Notes: generated by a model not told the origin, from the letters alone. Positions 9,571 through 21,066 are shown, numbered from the stretch's first letter. The stretch: 64,000 nucleotides of DNA from Stutzerimonas stutzeri (GCF_000219605.1 NC_015740.1:992001-1056000), one strand, 5' to 3'. Made by a program: numbers and translations.

Positions 9571-11079
9571 TCACAGCAATCGTTTACGCTCGCTGGACGG
9601 TGCGATACCGAGCGACTCGCGGTATTTCGCAACGGTGCGGCGGGCCACCTGGATGCCCTGCGCCTCCAGTAAACCAGCGATCTTGCTGTCGCTCAACGGC
9701 TTTTTCGGGTTTTCCGCGGCGACCAGCTTCTTGATGATCGCGCGGATCGCGGTGGACGAACATTCGCCGCCTTCCGCCGTGCTGACGTGGCTGGAGAAGA
9801 AGTATTTGAGTTCGTAGATGCCACGCGGCGTATGCATGTATTTCTGCGTGGTGACGCGGGAAATCGTCGACTCATGCATCCCCACGGCTTCGGCGATGTC
9901 GTGCAGCACCAGCGGCTTCATCGCCTCGTCGCCGTGTTCGAGGAAGGCACGCTGGTGCTCGACGATCTGGGTGGCGACCTTCATCAGTGTTTCGTTGCGA
10001 CTGAGCAGGCTCTTGATGAACCAGCGCGCTTCCTGCAGCTGGTTGCGCATGAAGGTATTGTCGGCACTCGAATCGGCGCGCTTTACGAAGCTGGCGTACT
10101 GGGCATTGACGCGAAGTCGGGGCATGGCGTCCTGGTTGAGCTCCACCAACCAGCGATCGTTGTGCTTGCGTACGATGACGTCCGGCACCACGTACTCCGG
10201 CTCGCTCGCCTCGATCTGCGAGCCCGGGCGCGGGTTGAGGCTCTGGATGAGCTCGATGACCTGGCGCAGCTCGTCTTCCTTGAGCTTCATGCGGCGCATC
10301 AGCAGGCTGTAGTCGCGGCTACCCAACAGGTTCAGATGGTCACTCACCAGCCGCTGGGCTTCGCTGAGCCAAGGGGTGCGGTCAGGGAGCTGGCGCAGCT
10401 GCAGGAGCAGGCATTCGCGCAGATCCCGTGCGCCGATACCGGCAGGTTCGAACTGCTGTACGCGGCGCAGCACGACTTCGACCTCGTCGAGCTCGATTTC
10501 AAGCTCCGGGTCGAAGCTGTCCACGATTTCCTGCAGAGACTCCTCGAGATAGCCCTGATCGTTGATGCAGTCGATCAGTGTGGTGGCGATCAGGCGGTCG
10601 GTGTCGCTCATGGGGGCGAGGTTGAGCTGCCACAGCAGATGGCTCTGCAGGCTGACACCGCTGGAGGTACGGCTGGTGAAGTCCCATTCGTCGTCGTCGT
10701 TGCTCGGCAGGTTGCTGGCGCTGGTCTGGTAAATGTCTTCCCAGGCGGTGTCGACGGGTAGCTCGCTGGGAATGCGCTCACCCCAGTCGGCCTCGTCGAG
10801 GCCTTCGCCGCTGTGCGAAGGCTCTTCATAGGTGCTTTCCTGAGTGCTGATCTTTTCGCTACCAGCGTCGCTCGAACGATCGACGGCCTTGGCCATGGGG
10901 TCGGAGCCGTCGAAGTCGTCACCGTCCTCTTCACGCTCGAGCATGGGATTGGAGTCCAGCGCTTCCTGGATCTCCTGTTGCAGATCGAGGGTGGAAAGCT
11001 GGAGGAGCCGTATGGCCTGTTGCAGCTGCGGTGTCATCGTCAGCTGCTGGCCCATCTTCAGGACTAGCGATGGTTTCAT
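9571..11079 (-). CDS. rpoN: RNA polymerase sigma-54 factor
   Basis: A 502-residue sigma-54. The N-terminal glutamine/leucine-rich region I ([21 protein letters not shown]) binds activators and core polymerase, an acidic region II follows, and the C-terminal RpoN box [10 protein letters not shown] recognises -24 elements. Expected targets include the pilA promoter found in this same window at 31.8 kb. The gene follows lptB by 146 nt, enough for a promoter of its own, and is followed by hpf-ptsN-rapZ-ptsO. Confidence 0.98.
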   Translation of the reverse strand: MKPSLVLKMGQQLTMTPQLQQAIRLLQLSTLDLQQEIQEALDSNPMLEREEDGDDFDGSDPMAKAVDRSSDAGSEKISTQESTYEEPSHSGEGLDEADWGERIPSELPVDTAWEDIYQTSASNLPSNDDDEWDFTSRTSSGVSLQSHLLWQLNLAPMSDTDRLIATTLIDCINDQGYLEESLQEIVDSFDPELEIELDEVEVVLRRVQQFEPAGIGARDLRECLLLQLRQLPDRTPWLSEAQRLVSDHLNLLGSRDYSLLMRRMKLKEDELRQVIELIQSLNPRPGSQIEASEPEYVVPDVIVRKHNDRWLVELNQDAMPRLRVNAQYASFVKRADSSADNTFMRNQLQEARWFIKSLLSRNETLMKVATQIVEHQRAFLEHGDEAMKPLVLHDIAEAVGMHESTISRVTTQKYMHTPRGIYELKYFFSSHVSTAEGGECSSTAIRAIIKKLVAAENPKKPLSDSKIAGLLEAQGIQVARRTVAKYRESLGIAPSSERKRLL

Positions 11080-11225
11080 GGCAGAGGACTTCGAACCTTG
11101 TATGCCGGCGCAACCGCGCCTGTTCCGACATGCGGCGCTCGAGGCGCCGATGAAAGCAAATTATATGCCTGCCGACGAAGCCTTTGCCTAGAGGCGATTT
11201 GCCGAGCCGAGCAAAAAATCCGCTC

Positions 11226-11951
11226 TTACAGTCGGAATTCGTGGCCCAGGTAGACTTCCTTGACCAGCTGGTTGGCGAGGATGCTCTGGGCATCGCCTTC
11301 GGCGATCAGCTGGCCGTCGTTGACGATGTACGCCGTCTCGCAGATGTCCAGAGTTTCCCGAACGTTGTGGTCGGTGATCAGCACCCCGATGCCCTTGGCC
11401 TTGAGGTGGTGGATGATCTGCTTGATGTCGCCCACCGAGATCGGGTCGACACCGGCGAAGGGTTCGTCGAGCAGGATGAACTTCGGCGCCGTAGCCAGGG
11501 CGCGGGCGATTTCCACGCGACGGCGCTCGCCGCCGGACAGGCTCATGCCGAGACTGTCGCGGATATGGTTGATGTGGAATTCCTGCAGCAGGCCTTCCAG
11601 TGCCTGCTGGCGGCCACCGCGGTCCAGATCCTTGCGGGTCTCGAGAATCGCCATGATGTTGTCGGCGACCGACAGCTTGCGGAAGATCGAGGCTTCCTGC
11701 GGCAGGTAACCGATGCCGGCACGGGCCCGGCCATGCATCGGAAGGTGGGTCACGTCGTTCTGGTCGATCAGCACGCGACCCTGATCGGCATTCACCAGTC
11801 CGGCGATCATGTAGAAGCAGGTAGTCTTGCCGGCGCCATTCGGGCCAAGCAGGCCGACGATCTGCCCGCTCTCGATAGACAGGCTGACGTCGCGAACGAC
11901 CTGCCGGCTCTTGTAGCTCTTGGCCAGATGCTGGGCTTTGAGGACGGCCAT
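11226..11951 (-). CDS. lptB: LPS export ABC transporter ATPase LptB
   Basis: A 241-residue ABC ATPase. Walker A GPNGAGKT is at residues 36-43, the signature is LSGGERRR and Walker B is [12 protein letters not shown]. LptB powers LptFG extraction of LPS from the inner membrane and its delivery through LptC and LptA to the outer membrane. Its start codon overlaps the lptA stop by one base, indicating translational coupling. Confidence 0.97.
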   Translation of the reverse strand: MAVLKAQHLAKSYKSRQVVRDVSLSIESGQIVGLLGPNGAGKTTCFYMIAGLVNADQGRVLIDQNDVTHLPMHGRARAGIGYLPQEASIFRKLSVADNIMAILETRKDLDRGGRQQALEGLLQEFHINHIRDSLGMSLSGGERRRVEIARALATAPKFILLDEPFAGVDPISVGDIKQIIHHLKAKGIGVLITDHNVRETLDICETAYIVNDGQLIAEGDAQSILANQLVKEVYLGHEFRL

Positions 11952-12496
11952 TACTGGGGCTGCTCCGCGGCCTGCTCGCGCTTGCGTGGTTGGATGACCA
12001 TGTCGACCCGCGGACGCGGCGTGCTGACGTCGGTATTGGTGGCGCGGCCGGCGTTGACGATCTGGCGGCGGGTGTCATAGACGATCTTCTCGCCTTCGAA
12101 GGTGTTGCCTTCCTGGACGACCTTGGCCTGGTCGAGCAGCACGATGCGCTCGTTGGCGGCAAAGTACTGGATGGTCAGGCCGTAGGCCTTGACGATCTCC
12201 TTGTCCACGGCCGGCTTCTGCTCGTAGTAGGCCGGCTTGCCGATGGAGGTGAAGACTTCCACATCGCCATTGCTGTCCTGGGTGATGGTGACGGTGTCGC
12301 CGGTGATCTTCATGGTGCCCTGGGTGATCACCACATCGCCGCGGTACACGGCCACGCCCTGTCGGTCGTCCAGTTCGGCCGAGTCAGCCTGTACGCGGAT
12401 GGGCTGTTCACGATCCTCGGGAAGCGCCCAGGCACTGGCGCCGAGCCAGAATGCGCTCAAACCGAGCAGGAGGGGGAGAGTCTTAACGCAGCTCAT
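11951..12496 (-). CDS. lptA: Periplasmic LPS bridge protein LptA
   Basis: A 181-residue OstA/LptA domain protein with an N-terminal signal peptide (hydrophobic residues about 6-20, cleavage near ASAWA). LptA oligomers form the periplasmic bridge carrying LPS from LptC to LptD. It overlaps lptC by 14 nt upstream and lptB by 1 nt downstream. The C-terminal tail is basic then glutamine-rich, which is common in the pseudomonad version. Confidence 0.95.
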   Translation of the reverse strand: MSCVKTLPLLLGLSAFWLGASAWALPEDREQPIRVQADSAELDDRQGVAVYRGDVVITQGTMKITGDTVTITQDSNGDVEVFTSIGKPAYYEQKPAVDKEIVKAYGLTIQYFAANERIVLLDQAKVVQEGNTFEGEKIVYDTRRQIVNAGRATNTDVSTPRPRVDMVIQPRKREQAAEQPQ

Positions 12497-13055
12497 GCTG
12501 GCCTCTTACGTTGGACAGCAGGAGCATCCTGCCGTCATCCAGATACGCTTTCATGCCGGTCGCCGTGGTCACGCCATTGGCGGCGTCGATTCTAACGGCT
12601 TGATTGGTCTCGGCATAATCCTTGTCCGGCCACACCGTCAGCCGGCTGGTGGTGAGAATCGTCGGACGGCCCTTGGCGTCGGTCCGCTCGACCCGGACCT
12701 TGTCGATCAGCAGGACCTCGTCACCCTCCGCCGAAACCTCTCCGCGCTCGCTGCGCACATGCCAGGGGTGCTCGCCGCCGCGGTAGGACAGCAGGTCGGG
12801 TTTGGTCAAGAGGCTGACGTCGCTGGCCTTGATGTGTTCGACCTTCTCCGCGGTCATCTCGTAGTTGCGCTTGCCATCCGCCTGGTACTGGACCGTACGT
12901 GAATTGATCACATAGAAATCCACATCCGGTGTCTCGCCGCTGGCCACGGTTGGCTGCTGCATGAAACTCTCCGGACGGATGTTCCAGTAGCCGATGGCCA
13001 CCAGAACGGCAGCGATCAGCGTGAGCAGGGCGGGAAAGCGCAGTTTGCGGAGCAT
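12483..13055 (-). CDS. lptC: LPS export protein LptC
   Basis: A 190-residue bitopic inner-membrane protein with one N-terminal membrane segment (about residues 8-25, LTLIAAVLVAIGYWN) and a periplasmic LptC/OstA fold. It docks on LptBFG and hands LPS to LptA. It lies 8 nt after kdsC and overlaps lptA, so Kdo synthesis and LPS export genes are one transcriptional unit. Confidence 0.94.
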   Translation of the reverse strand: MLRKLRFPALLTLIAAVLVAIGYWNIRPESFMQQPTVASGETPDVDFYVINSRTVQYQADGKRNYEMTAEKVEHIKASDVSLLTKPDLLSYRGGEHPWHVRSERGEVSAEGDEVLLIDKVRVERTDAKGRPTILTTSRLTVWPDKDYAETNQAVRIDAANGVTTATGMKAYLDDGRMLLLSNVRGQHELR

Positions 13056-13063
13056 CCAGACCT

Positions 13064-13588
13064 CTACAGATAGGCGTTCTGAGCGGCTGCCAGGGTGCCC
13101 TGGGCGCGCATGATCAATTCGCAGAACTCACGTGCCGCGCCTTCGCCGCCGCGTGCCTGGGTCACGCCGTGAGCGTGGTCGCGCACGAAGGCGTCGGCGC
13201 TGGCGACCGCCATGCCCAGGCCGACGCGGCGGATCACCGGCAGATCAGGCAGGTCGTCACCGAGATAGGCCACTTCAGAGTAGCTCAGCCCGAGTTCGGC
13301 CAGCAGCTCGTCGAGAACCACCAGCTTGTCTTCGCGCCCCTGATACAGGTGCTGAATGCCGAGGTTCTGCGCGCGGCGCTCGACCACTGGCGTCTTGCGC
13401 CCACTGATGATAGCGGTGCGCACGCCGGAGTTGATCAGCATCTTGATGCCGTGGCCGTCCAGGGTGTTGAAGGTCTTGAATTCGCTGCCGTCGGTGAGAA
13501 AGTACAGGCGACCGTCGGTCAGTACGCCATCCACATCGAAGATGGCCAGGCGGATGTCACGTGCGCGCTGCAGAAGATGTTCGTGCAT
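13064..13588 (-). CDS. kdsC: Kdo-8-phosphate phosphatase KdsC
   Basis: A 174-residue HAD-superfamily phosphatase without a cap domain. The nucleophile motif DVDGVLTDG has Asp18 and Asp20; the distal acidic motif is GDDLPD. It hydrolyses Kdo-8-phosphate to Kdo for the LPS inner core. Its start overlaps the kdsD stop by one base. Confidence 0.96.
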   Translation of the reverse strand: MHEHLLQRARDIRLAIFDVDGVLTDGRLYFLTDGSEFKTFNTLDGHGIKMLINSGVRTAIISGRKTPVVERRAQNLGIQHLYQGREDKLVVLDELLAELGLSYSEVAYLGDDLPDLPVIRRVGLGMAVASADAFVRDHAHGVTQARGGEGAAREFCELIMRAQGTLAAAQNAYL

Positions 13589-14562
13589 TACATGACCCCC
13601 GCACGCAGCAGGTCGTGCATGTTCAGGGCGCCGATGGGCAGCTCCTGTTCATCGATCACTACCAGTGAGCTGATCTTGTGGTCTTCCATGATCTTCAGTG
13701 CCTCGGCAGCCAGCATCTCGGCATTGGCGGTCTTGCCATGAACGGTCATGACCTCGTCGATGCGGGTCTGGCGCACGTCCACGCCCTTGTCCAGGGCGCG
13801 ACGCAGGTCGCCATCGGTGAAAATCCCGGCCAGGCGCCCGTCGGTCTCGACGATCACGGTCATGCCCAGCCCTTTCTGCGTCATTTCCAGAAGGGCATCG
13901 CGCAGCGAGGTGCCGCGGAGCACGCTGGGGAGACGTTCGCCAGTGTGCATGACGTGTTCGACCTTGAGCAGCAGGCGTCGGCCAAGGGCACCACCGGGAT
14001 GGGAAAAGGCGAAGTCTTCGGCAGTAAAGCCGCGAGCCTCGAGCAGGGCAATCGCCAGGGCATCGCCGAGCACCAGGCTGGCGGTGGTGGAGGAGGTCGG
14101 TGCGAGGTTCAGCGGGCAGGCCTCGATAGCCACGCTGGCATCCAGGTTCACTGCTGCAGCCTTGGCCAGTACCGAGCTGGGGTTGCCGGTCATGCTGATA
14201 AGGGTGATGCCCAGGCGCTTTATCAACGGCAACAGGGTGACGATCTCGCTGGTGGTGCCGGAATTGGAAAGCGCCAGTACCACATCGTCCGGAGTGATCA
14301 TGCCCATGTCGCCGTGGCTGGCCTCGGCGGGGTGCACGAAGAAGGCGGCGGTGCCGGTGCTGGCCAGGGTGGCAGCGATCTTGCGACCGATATGCCCCGA
14401 CTTGCCCATGCCGACCACAACGACACGGCCCTTGCAGGCGAGGATCAATTCGCAGGCTTGTACGAAGCTGGCATCGATACGCGCGTTCAGCTGCTCAACT
14501 GCCTCGATTTCCAGGCGAATGGTGCGCTGCGCGGTTTCGATCAATTGACTGCTTTGGCTCAT
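13588..14562 (-). CDS. kdsD: Arabinose-5-phosphate isomerase KdsD
   Basis: A 324-residue enzyme with an N-terminal SIS sugar-isomerase domain (GMGKSGHIGRKIAATLASTG) and two C-terminal CBS domains. It converts ribulose-5-phosphate to arabinose-5-phosphate, the first step towards Kdo. It is the first gene of the minus-strand kds-lpt-rpoN-pts cluster and is divergent from mlaF across a 280-nt gap. Confidence 0.97.
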   Translation of the reverse strand: MSQSSQLIETAQRTIRLEIEAVEQLNARIDASFVQACELILACKGRVVVVGMGKSGHIGRKIAATLASTGTAAFFVHPAEASHGDMGMITPDDVVLALSNSGTTSEIVTLLPLIKRLGITLISMTGNPSSVLAKAAAVNLDASVAIEACPLNLAPTSSTTASLVLGDALAIALLEARGFTAEDFAFSHPGGALGRRLLLKVEHVMHTGERLPSVLRGTSLRDALLEMTQKGLGMTVIVETDGRLAGIFTDGDLRRALDKGVDVRQTRIDEVMTVHGKTANAEMLAAEALKIMEDHKISSLVVIDEQELPIGALNMHDLLRAGVM

Positions 14563-14731
14563 GGCTGGCGAGGTCGTCCGATTAAAAGGCGAGGATTATA
14601 GCGAGATTCGACTTGTGGCTCATGGAAAATGTGGCAGGTGCCAGGGCGGCGCCCCCAGCGCTGTGTACATCACCAAGCTGAACCCTGGCTGAACAGGCGT
14701 CTCGCTGGTCATCTGCTGAAACGCTCATTGG

Positions 14732-14760
14732 TTGGGCGGCCCCTGGCGCGGTGCTATAGT
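14732..14760 (+). promoter_or_regulatory. Candidate sigma-70 promoter for the mla operon
   Basis: TTGGGC at 14732-14737 and TATAGT at 14755-14760 are separated by 17 bp, about 80 nt upstream of the mlaF start. The -10 element is a good match and the -35 partial. It lies in the divergent kdsD/mlaF region. Assigned from sequence only. Confidence 0.5.
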
Positions 14761-14842
14761 GCGCGCCCGAAAACGGTCAGGCAGAAGTATCCCGGCGTCA
14801 TCGGGAGCCGTCTGTTTCGCAGACTGCATGCAAGGAGACCAG

Positions 14843-15658
14843 ATGAGCGCCTGCAACGACTACGCGGTCGAGCTGAAGGGAGTAACCTTCAAGCGCGGCG
14901 AGCGCAGTATTTTCGATAACGTCGACATCGCGATCCCGCGAGGCAAGGTCACGGCCATCATGGGGCCGTCCGGCTGTGGCAAGACGACCCTGCTGCGGCT
15001 GATCGCTGCGCAGCTGATGCCTGCACGCGGCGAGGTCTGGGTGGCGGGCAACAACCTGCCGAGCCTCTCGCGCAGCGAGCTGTTCGACATGCGTAAGCAG
15101 ATGGGCGTGTTGTTCCAGAGCGGAGCTCTGTTCACCGATCTCGACGTGTTCGAGAACGTCGCCTTTCCGCTGCGCGTGCATACCCGGCTGCCTGACGAAA
15201 TGATCCGCGACATCGTGCTGATGAAATTGCAGGCGGTGGGTTTGCGGGGCGCCATCGAGCTGATGCCCGACGAACTGTCCGGTGGCATGAAGCGGCGTGT
15301 CGCGCTGGCGCGGGCCATCGCGCTGGATCCGCAGATTCTCATGTATGACGAGCCGTTCGCCGGTCAGGACCCGATCGCGATGGGCGTGCTGGTCCGCTTG
15401 ATCCGTTTGCTCAACGATGCGCTGGACATTACCAGTATCGTGGTGTCCCACGACTTGGCCGAAACCGCCTCCATCGCCGATTACATCTATGTGGTCGGCG
15501 ATGCTCAGGTGCTTGGCCAGGGCACGCCGGCCGAGCTGATGGAGTCGGACAATCCACGCATCCGGCAGTTCATGAAAGGCTCGGCGGACGGCCCGGTGCC
15601 CTTCCACTTTCCGGCGCCAGCCTACGCCGATGACCTGCTCGGAGGCGCCGATGCGTAA
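14843..15658 (+). CDS. mlaF: Phospholipid transport ATPase MlaF
   Basis: A 271-residue ABC ATPase (Ttg2A in Pseudomonas). Walker A GPSGCGKT is at residues 41-48, signature LSGGMKRR and Walker [14 protein letters not shown]. With MlaE, MlaD and MlaB it forms the inner-membrane complex moving phospholipids between the membranes and keeping outer-membrane asymmetry. ATG at 14843 follows AAGGAGACCAG; upstream in-frame starts lie in the promoter region. Overlaps mlaE by 8 nt. Confidence 0.96.
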   Translation: MSACNDYAVELKGVTFKRGERSIFDNVDIAIPRGKVTAIMGPSGCGKTTLLRLIAAQLMPARGEVWVAGNNLPSLSRSELFDMRKQMGVLFQSGALFTDLDVFENVAFPLRVHTRLPDEMIRDIVLMKLQAVGLRGAIELMPDELSGGMKRRVALARAIALDPQILMYDEPFAGQDPIAMGVLVRLIRLLNDALDITSIVVSHDLAETASIADYIYVVGDAQVLGQGTPAELMESDNPRIRQFMKGSADGPVPFHFPAPAYADDLLGGADA

Positions 15659-16448
15659 GCGTTCGTTGATGGACCGGATCGCCCTGCTCGGGCGTGCCGG
15701 CCTGGATGTGCTGGCGGCGCTGGGGCGCTCGACGATCTTCCTCGTTCATGCACTGTTTGGCCGCAGCGGCTTGCGCAACGGCTTTTCGCTGCTGGTCAAG
15801 CAGCTGTACTCGGTCGGCATGCTGTCGCTGGCGATCGTCGTCGTGTCCGGTATTTTCATCGGCATGGTGCTGGCGCTGCAGGGCTACAACATCCTCAGCA
15901 GCTATGGCTCCGAGCAGGCGGTCGGGCAGATGGTGGCGCTGACGTTGCTGCGCGAACTCGGCCCGGTGGTCACCGCATTGCTGTTCGCCGGTCGCGCAGG
16001 CTCCGCACTGGCGGCCGAGATCGGCAACATGAAATCCACCGAGCAGCTGTCGAGCCTGGAGATGATTGGCGTCGATCCGCTGAAGTACATCATCGCGCCG
16101 CGTCTGTGGGCCGGCTTCATTTCCCTGCCACTGCTGACGCTGATCTTCAATGTGGTCGGCATCTGGGGCGGAGCGATGGTCGCCGTGGACTGGCTCGGCG
16201 TATACGAAGGGTCGTTCTGGGCCAACATGCAGAACAGTGTCGATTTCCATTCGGATGTGCTCAACGGCGTGATCAAGAGCGTCGTCTTTGCACTGGTCGT
16301 GACCTGGATCGCGGTGTTCCAGGGCTACGACTGCGAACCGACTTCCGAGGGGATCAGTCGTGCCACCACCCGGACCGTGGTGTATGCCTCGCTGGCAGTA
16401 CTCGGCCTCGATTTCATTCTGACCGCGTTGATGTTTGGAGATTTCTGA
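15651..16448 (+). CDS. mlaE: Phospholipid ABC transporter permease MlaE
   Basis: A 265-residue MlaE/YrbE permease with about five membrane segments and the conserved loop [24 protein letters not shown]. The start ATG at 15651 overlaps the end of mlaF and gives [10 protein letters not shown]. Its stop overlaps the mlaD start. The tight overlaps indicate a translationally coupled mla operon. Confidence 0.96.
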   Translation: MRKRSLMDRIALLGRAGLDVLAALGRSTIFLVHALFGRSGLRNGFSLLVKQLYSVGMLSLAIVVVSGIFIGMVLALQGYNILSSYGSEQAVGQMVALTLLRELGPVVTALLFAGRAGSALAAEIGNMKSTEQLSSLEMIGVDPLKYIIAPRLWAGFISLPLLTLIFNVVGIWGGAMVAVDWLGVYEGSFWANMQNSVDFHSDVLNGVIKSVVFALVVTWIAVFQGYDCEPTSEGISRATTRTVVYASLAVLGLDFILTALMFGDF

Positions 16449-16906
16449 TGCGTATCCGCACACTGGAAATGGGTGTCGGCCTGTTCCTGCTTGCCGGCCT
16501 GCTGGCCCTGCTGCTGCTGTCGCTGCGCGTCAGCGGACTGAGCGTTGGCAGTGCCGATACCTACAAGCTGTATGCCTATTTCGACAATATTGCCGGTTTG
16601 ACTGTCCGATCCAAGGTGACCATGGCGGGTGTGACCATCGGCAAGGTCACGGCGATCGACCTCGATCGCGACAGCTACACCGGTCGGGTGACCCTGGAAA
16701 TCCAGGAAGACGTGAACATCCTGCCGGCTGACTCCACGGCGTCGATCCTGACGGCTGGTCTGCTGGGCGAGAAATATGTCGGAATCAGCGTGGGCGGCGA
16801 CGACGAAGTGCTCAAGGATGGTGACACCATTCAGGACACCCAGTCTTCGCTGGTACTCGAGGATCTGATCGGCAAGTTCCTGCTCAATTCTGTGAATAAA
16901 GATTGA
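16448..16906 (+). CDS. mlaD: Phospholipid-binding MCE protein MlaD
   Basis: A 152-residue bitopic protein with an N-terminal membrane helix (about residues 9-27) and one MCE domain. MlaD hexamers form the periplasmic lipid channel of the MlaFEDB complex and exchange phospholipid with MlaC. ATG at 16448 overlaps the mlaE stop codon; mlaC begins 11 nt after mlaD ends. Confidence 0.95.
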   Translation: MRIRTLEMGVGLFLLAGLLALLLLSLRVSGLSVGSADTYKLYAYFDNIAGLTVRSKVTMAGVTIGKVTAIDLDRDSYTGRVTLEIQEDVNILPADSTASILTAGLLGEKYVGISVGGDDEVLKDGDTIQDTQSSLVLEDLIGKFLLNSVNKD

Positions 16907-16917
16907 AGGAGACATTC

Positions 16918-17565
16918 ATGATCACTGCCCTGCGTCGCGGTCTGCTGGTTCTGCTGGCCGTGTTGCCCCTGTTCTCCCATGCCGCGCTGACCGCGCATCA
17001 GGTGATCCAGAAGACCACCGACGAGTTGCTGGCCGACCTGAAGGCCAACAAGGAGCAGTACCGCAGCGATCCGGCGGCCTTCTATGACTCGCTCAACGAG
17101 ATTCTCGGTCCGGTGGTCGATGCCGACGGGATCTCGCGCAGCATCATGACCGTCAAGTATTCGCGCAACGCCAGTCCCGAGCAGATGAAGCGCTTCCAGG
17201 AGAACTTCAAGCGCAGCCTGATGCAGTTCTATGGCAACGCCCTGCTCGAGTACAACAACCAGCAGATCCGCGTATTGCCGCCCAGCGGCAAGCAGGACCC
17301 CAAGCGCACCAGCGTCGGCATGGAGGTGGTGGGGCGCCAGGGCGAGATCTATCCGGTGTCCTACACCATGGTCAATGACGGCGAATGGCGCGTGCGCAAC
17401 GTGATCATCAACGGCATCAACATCGGCAAGCTGTTCCGCGACCAGTTCGCCGACTCTATGCAGCGCAACGGCGGTGATCTGGACAAAACCATCGATGGCT
17501 GGGCCGAGGTCGTGGCGCGTGCCAAGGACACCGAGGCTGGACAGCAGGCAGTCGGCGATGAGTGA
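16918..17565 (+). CDS. mlaC: Periplasmic phospholipid carrier MlaC
   Basis: A 215-residue MlaC/Ttg2D protein with a signal peptide (hydrophobic core about residues 7-20, cleavage near SHA). It shuttles phospholipids between the outer-membrane MlaA-porin complex (not in this window) and MlaD. ATG at 16918 follows GAAGGAGAC. It overlaps mlaB by 8 nt. Confidence 0.95.
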   Translation: MITALRRGLLVLLAVLPLFSHAALTAHQVIQKTTDELLADLKANKEQYRSDPAAFYDSLNEILGPVVDADGISRSIMTVKYSRNASPEQMKRFQENFKRSLMQFYGNALLEYNNQQIRVLPPSGKQDPKRTSVGMEVVGRQGEIYPVSYTMVNDGEWRVRNVIINGINIGKLFRDQFADSMQRNGGDLDKTIDGWAEVVARAKDTEAGQQAVGDE

Positions 17566-17872
17566 GGCCCGGATCGAGCGCGGTGGAGAAGGCGAGTTGC
17601 GCCTGATCGGCGTGCTGGATTACCGCAGCGGCCCGGCCTTGCGTGAGGCTGGTCGGGCGCTCATCGCCGGCAGCCGGGCGCCGTTGACGCTGGACTGCTC
17701 GGCGGTCGAGCGTTCCAGCAGTGTCGGGCTGTCGCTGCTGCTGGCCTTCATGCGCGATGCCAAGGCTGCGGGCATCGATCTGCGCGTCAGTGCATTGCCA
17801 GGCGATATGTACAAGATTGCCAAGGTGTCCGGCTTGTTGGATATCCTGCCGCTGGAAGCTTCCCGGGTTTAG
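17558..17872 (+). CDS. mlaB: STAS-domain protein MlaB
   Basis: A 104-residue single STAS domain. MlaB binds MlaF in the cytoplasm and is needed for stability and activity of the MlaFEDB ATPase. The conserved serine-rich turn (VERSSSVGLSLLL) corresponds to the STAS functional loop. ATG at 17558 overlaps the mlaC 3' end. Confidence 0.92.
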   Translation: MSEARIERGGEGELRLIGVLDYRSGPALREAGRALIAGSRAPLTLDCSAVERSSSVGLSLLLAFMRDAKAAGIDLRVSALPGDMYKIAKVSGLLDILPLEASRV

Positions 17873-17885
17873 AAAAGGATGCCGT

Positions 17886-18377
17886 ATGAAACTGCGCTGG
17901 GCGGAAAATCTGCGCGATAGCCTGCACGAGCTGGCCGAGTCCCTCGGCAATCTGCTGGTCGAGAGTTTTCACTACCTGGCGCTGTTCGCCATCGGCGCCG
18001 TGACGGCCTGGGCGGCAGTCATGGCGTTTCTCGGCATGGTCGAGAAGGGCCATATCACGATCGATGACATTCTTCTGCTGTTCATCTATCTCGAGCTGGG
18101 CGCGATGGTTGGCATCTATTTCAAGACCAACCACATGCCGGTGCGCTTCCTTATCTATGTGGCGATCACCGCGCTGACCCGCCTGCTGATTTCCGATATT
18201 TCCCATCACCACCGTCCGGACATGGGCGTGGTCTATGTGTCCGGCGCGATCCTGCTGCTGGCGCTGGCGATCCTGGTGGTGCGCTTCGCCTCCTCGCGCT
18301 TCCCTGCCGTGCAGAGCGACAGCGGGCTGTCCCGGCATCGGCGCGAGCGTGATCAGGGGGCCGAAACGCTGGATTGA
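17886..18377 (+). CDS. psiE: PsiE family membrane protein
   Basis: A 163-residue protein with about four membrane segments (near residues 26-50, 60-77, 85-103, 118-137) and a His-rich stretch ISHHHRPDMG. It matches the phosphate-starvation-inducible PsiE family, whose function is unknown. The ATG at 17886 follows AAAAGGA and lies 13 nt after the mlaB stop, so it reads as the last gene of the mla operon. It separates mlaB from ibaG, which are adjacent in many gammaproteobacteria. I see no Pho box. Confidence 0.82.
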   Translation: MKLRWAENLRDSLHELAESLGNLLVESFHYLALFAIGAVTAWAAVMAFLGMVEKGHITIDDILLLFIYLELGAMVGIYFKTNHMPVRFLIYVAITALTRLLISDISHHHRPDMGVVYVSGAILLLALAILVVRFASSRFPAVQSDSGLSRHRRERDQGAETLD

Positions 18378-18399
18378 GATCTGTGCGCGAGGTTCGGGG

Positions 18400-18428
18400 T
18401 TCGCAGCCTTCGGGCTTTTTTGTATGAT
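18400..18428 (+). promoter_or_regulatory. Candidate promoter for ibaG-murA
   Basis: TTCGCA (18400-18405), 17 bp, then TATGAT (18423-18428), about 40 nt upstream of ibaG. The spacer contains a short AGCC/GGCT hairpin followed by six T (about 18405-18421), which could weakly terminate the preceding psiE transcript. Moderate match only. Confidence 0.4.
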
Positions 18429-18468
18429 GGCCGGCCCGTGCGCGTCCTGCGCCCGATCGAGGTAGAAC

Positions 18469-18708
18469 ATGCAGGCCCTAGAAGTGAAGAATTTCCTGGA
18501 AGCGAAGATTCCGGGAACCCAGGTGGAAGTGGAAGGCGAAGGCTGCAACTTCCAGCTCAATGTGATCAGTGATGAACTGGCCGCCCTGAGCCCGGTGAAG
18601 CGTCAGCAGCAGATCTACGCTCATCTCAATCCATGGATCGCCGACGGCAGCATCCACGCCGTCACCATGAAGTTCTTCAGTCGCACAGACTGGGCCGCGC
18701 GCGCCTGA
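18469..18708 (+). CDS. ibaG: BolA family protein IbaG
   Basis: A 79-residue BolA-like protein (YrbA/IbaG). BolA proteins bind monothiol glutaredoxins through a shared [2Fe-2S] cluster; IbaG is linked to acid stress and, in Vibrio, to envelope integrity. A conserved C-terminal histidine region (GSIHAVTMKFF) is present. murA follows after 102 nt. Confidence 0.93.
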   Translation: MQALEVKNFLEAKIPGTQVEVEGEGCNFQLNVISDELAALSPVKRQQQIYAHLNPWIADGSIHAVTMKFFSRTDWAARA

Positions 18709-20076
<1,368 letters not shown>

Positions 20077-20092
20077 TAGCGATCTGCTGCGC

Positions 20093-20167
20093 GTCGGTCA
20101 TGCTGCGTTAAAAACAGGCTCGGAATTGCTCATTTACAGCTAGTACACTCTGCTTCCTCGCCTGTTT
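20093..20167. repeat. Intergenic palindromic repeat, copy 1 (intact)
   Basis: Between murA and hisG, AAACAGGCTCGGAA (20112-20125) and TTCCTCGCCTGTTT (20154-20167) form imperfect inverted arms (11 of 14 pairs) around a core CTCATTTACAGCTAGTA. A degenerate second copy lies upstream of hisD. The arrangement suggests a mobile or recurring intergenic element of pseudomonads rather than a terminator, because there is no T-tract directly after the arm. Confidence 0.6.
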
Positions 20168-20313
20168 GACTCGCTGGCGCTCACCCTTCGGACCAGCCTT
20201 CGGCTGTTACTCTCGGTGGTCGTTGCGCCTTGCATGACTCAGTTCGCAAGAACGCCGTTGGTTATTTGGTCGTCCCATCAAGGTTGGCCGTTGCCGTTCA
20301 AGGAAAACGCTCC

Positions 20314-20946
20314 ATGCTCACCATCGCCCTGTCCAAAGGCCGCATCCTCGACGACACCCTGCCGTTGCTGGCTGCTGCGGGTATCGTACCCACCGAGAAC
20401 CCGGACAAGAGCCGCAAGCTGATCATTCCAACCACCCAGGATGACGTGCGGCTGTTGATCGTTCGCGCCACCGACGTACCGACATACGTCGAACATGGTG
20501 CGGCTGACCTCGGCGTCGCTGGCAAGGACGTGCTGATGGAGTACGGCGGCCAGGGCTTGTACGAGCCGCTCGATCTGAAGATTGCCAACTGCAAGCTGAT
20601 GACCGCCGGCAAGGTCGGCGCGCCGGAGCCCAAGGGGCGTCTGCGCGTGGCTACCAAGTTCGTCAATGTCGCCAAGCGCTACTACGCCGAGCAGGGCCGC
20701 CAGGTCGACATCATCAAGCTGTACGGCTCCATGGAGCTGGCCCCGCTGGTGGGGCTCGCCGACAAGATCATCGACGTGGTCGACACCGGCAACACCTTGC
20801 GCGCCAACGGTCTGGAGCCACAGGAGCTGATCGCCACCATCAGTTCGCGTCTGATCGTGAACAAGGCTTCGATGAAGATGCAGCATGCGCGTATCCAGGC
20901 GCTGATCGACACCTTGCACGCGGCGGTCGAGCAGCATCAGCATTGA
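20314..20946 (+). CDS. hisG: ATP phosphoribosyltransferase HisG, short form
   Basis: A 210-residue HisG, catalysing ATP + PRPP to phosphoribosyl-ATP, step one of histidine synthesis. The length shows the short form lacking the C-terminal ACT regulatory domain, so a HisZ subunit encoded elsewhere is expected. ATG at 20314 ([14 protein letters not shown]) follows AAGGAAAACG; longer upstream frames run into the repeat-containing spacer. hisD and hisC follow. Confidence 0.96.
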   Translation: MLTIALSKGRILDDTLPLLAAAGIVPTENPDKSRKLIIPTTQDDVRLLIVRATDVPTYVEHGAADLGVAGKDVLMEYGGQGLYEPLDLKIANCKLMTAGKVGAPEPKGRLRVATKFVNVAKRYYAEQGRQVDIIKLYGSMELAPLVGLADKIIDVVDTGNTLRANGLEPQELIATISSRLIVNKASMKMQHARIQALIDTLHAAVEQHQH

Positions 20947-21066
20947 TGCGCCTCGCGGTCTTCACCGCGCCTGCCTATTCGTGCCATAGCTGAAATTCTC
21001 GGGTGCCCGCACGGTGGGCTTGATATTCTAGCGGCGCCTGAGAACCTGGCCGAAGGACGACGGTGC

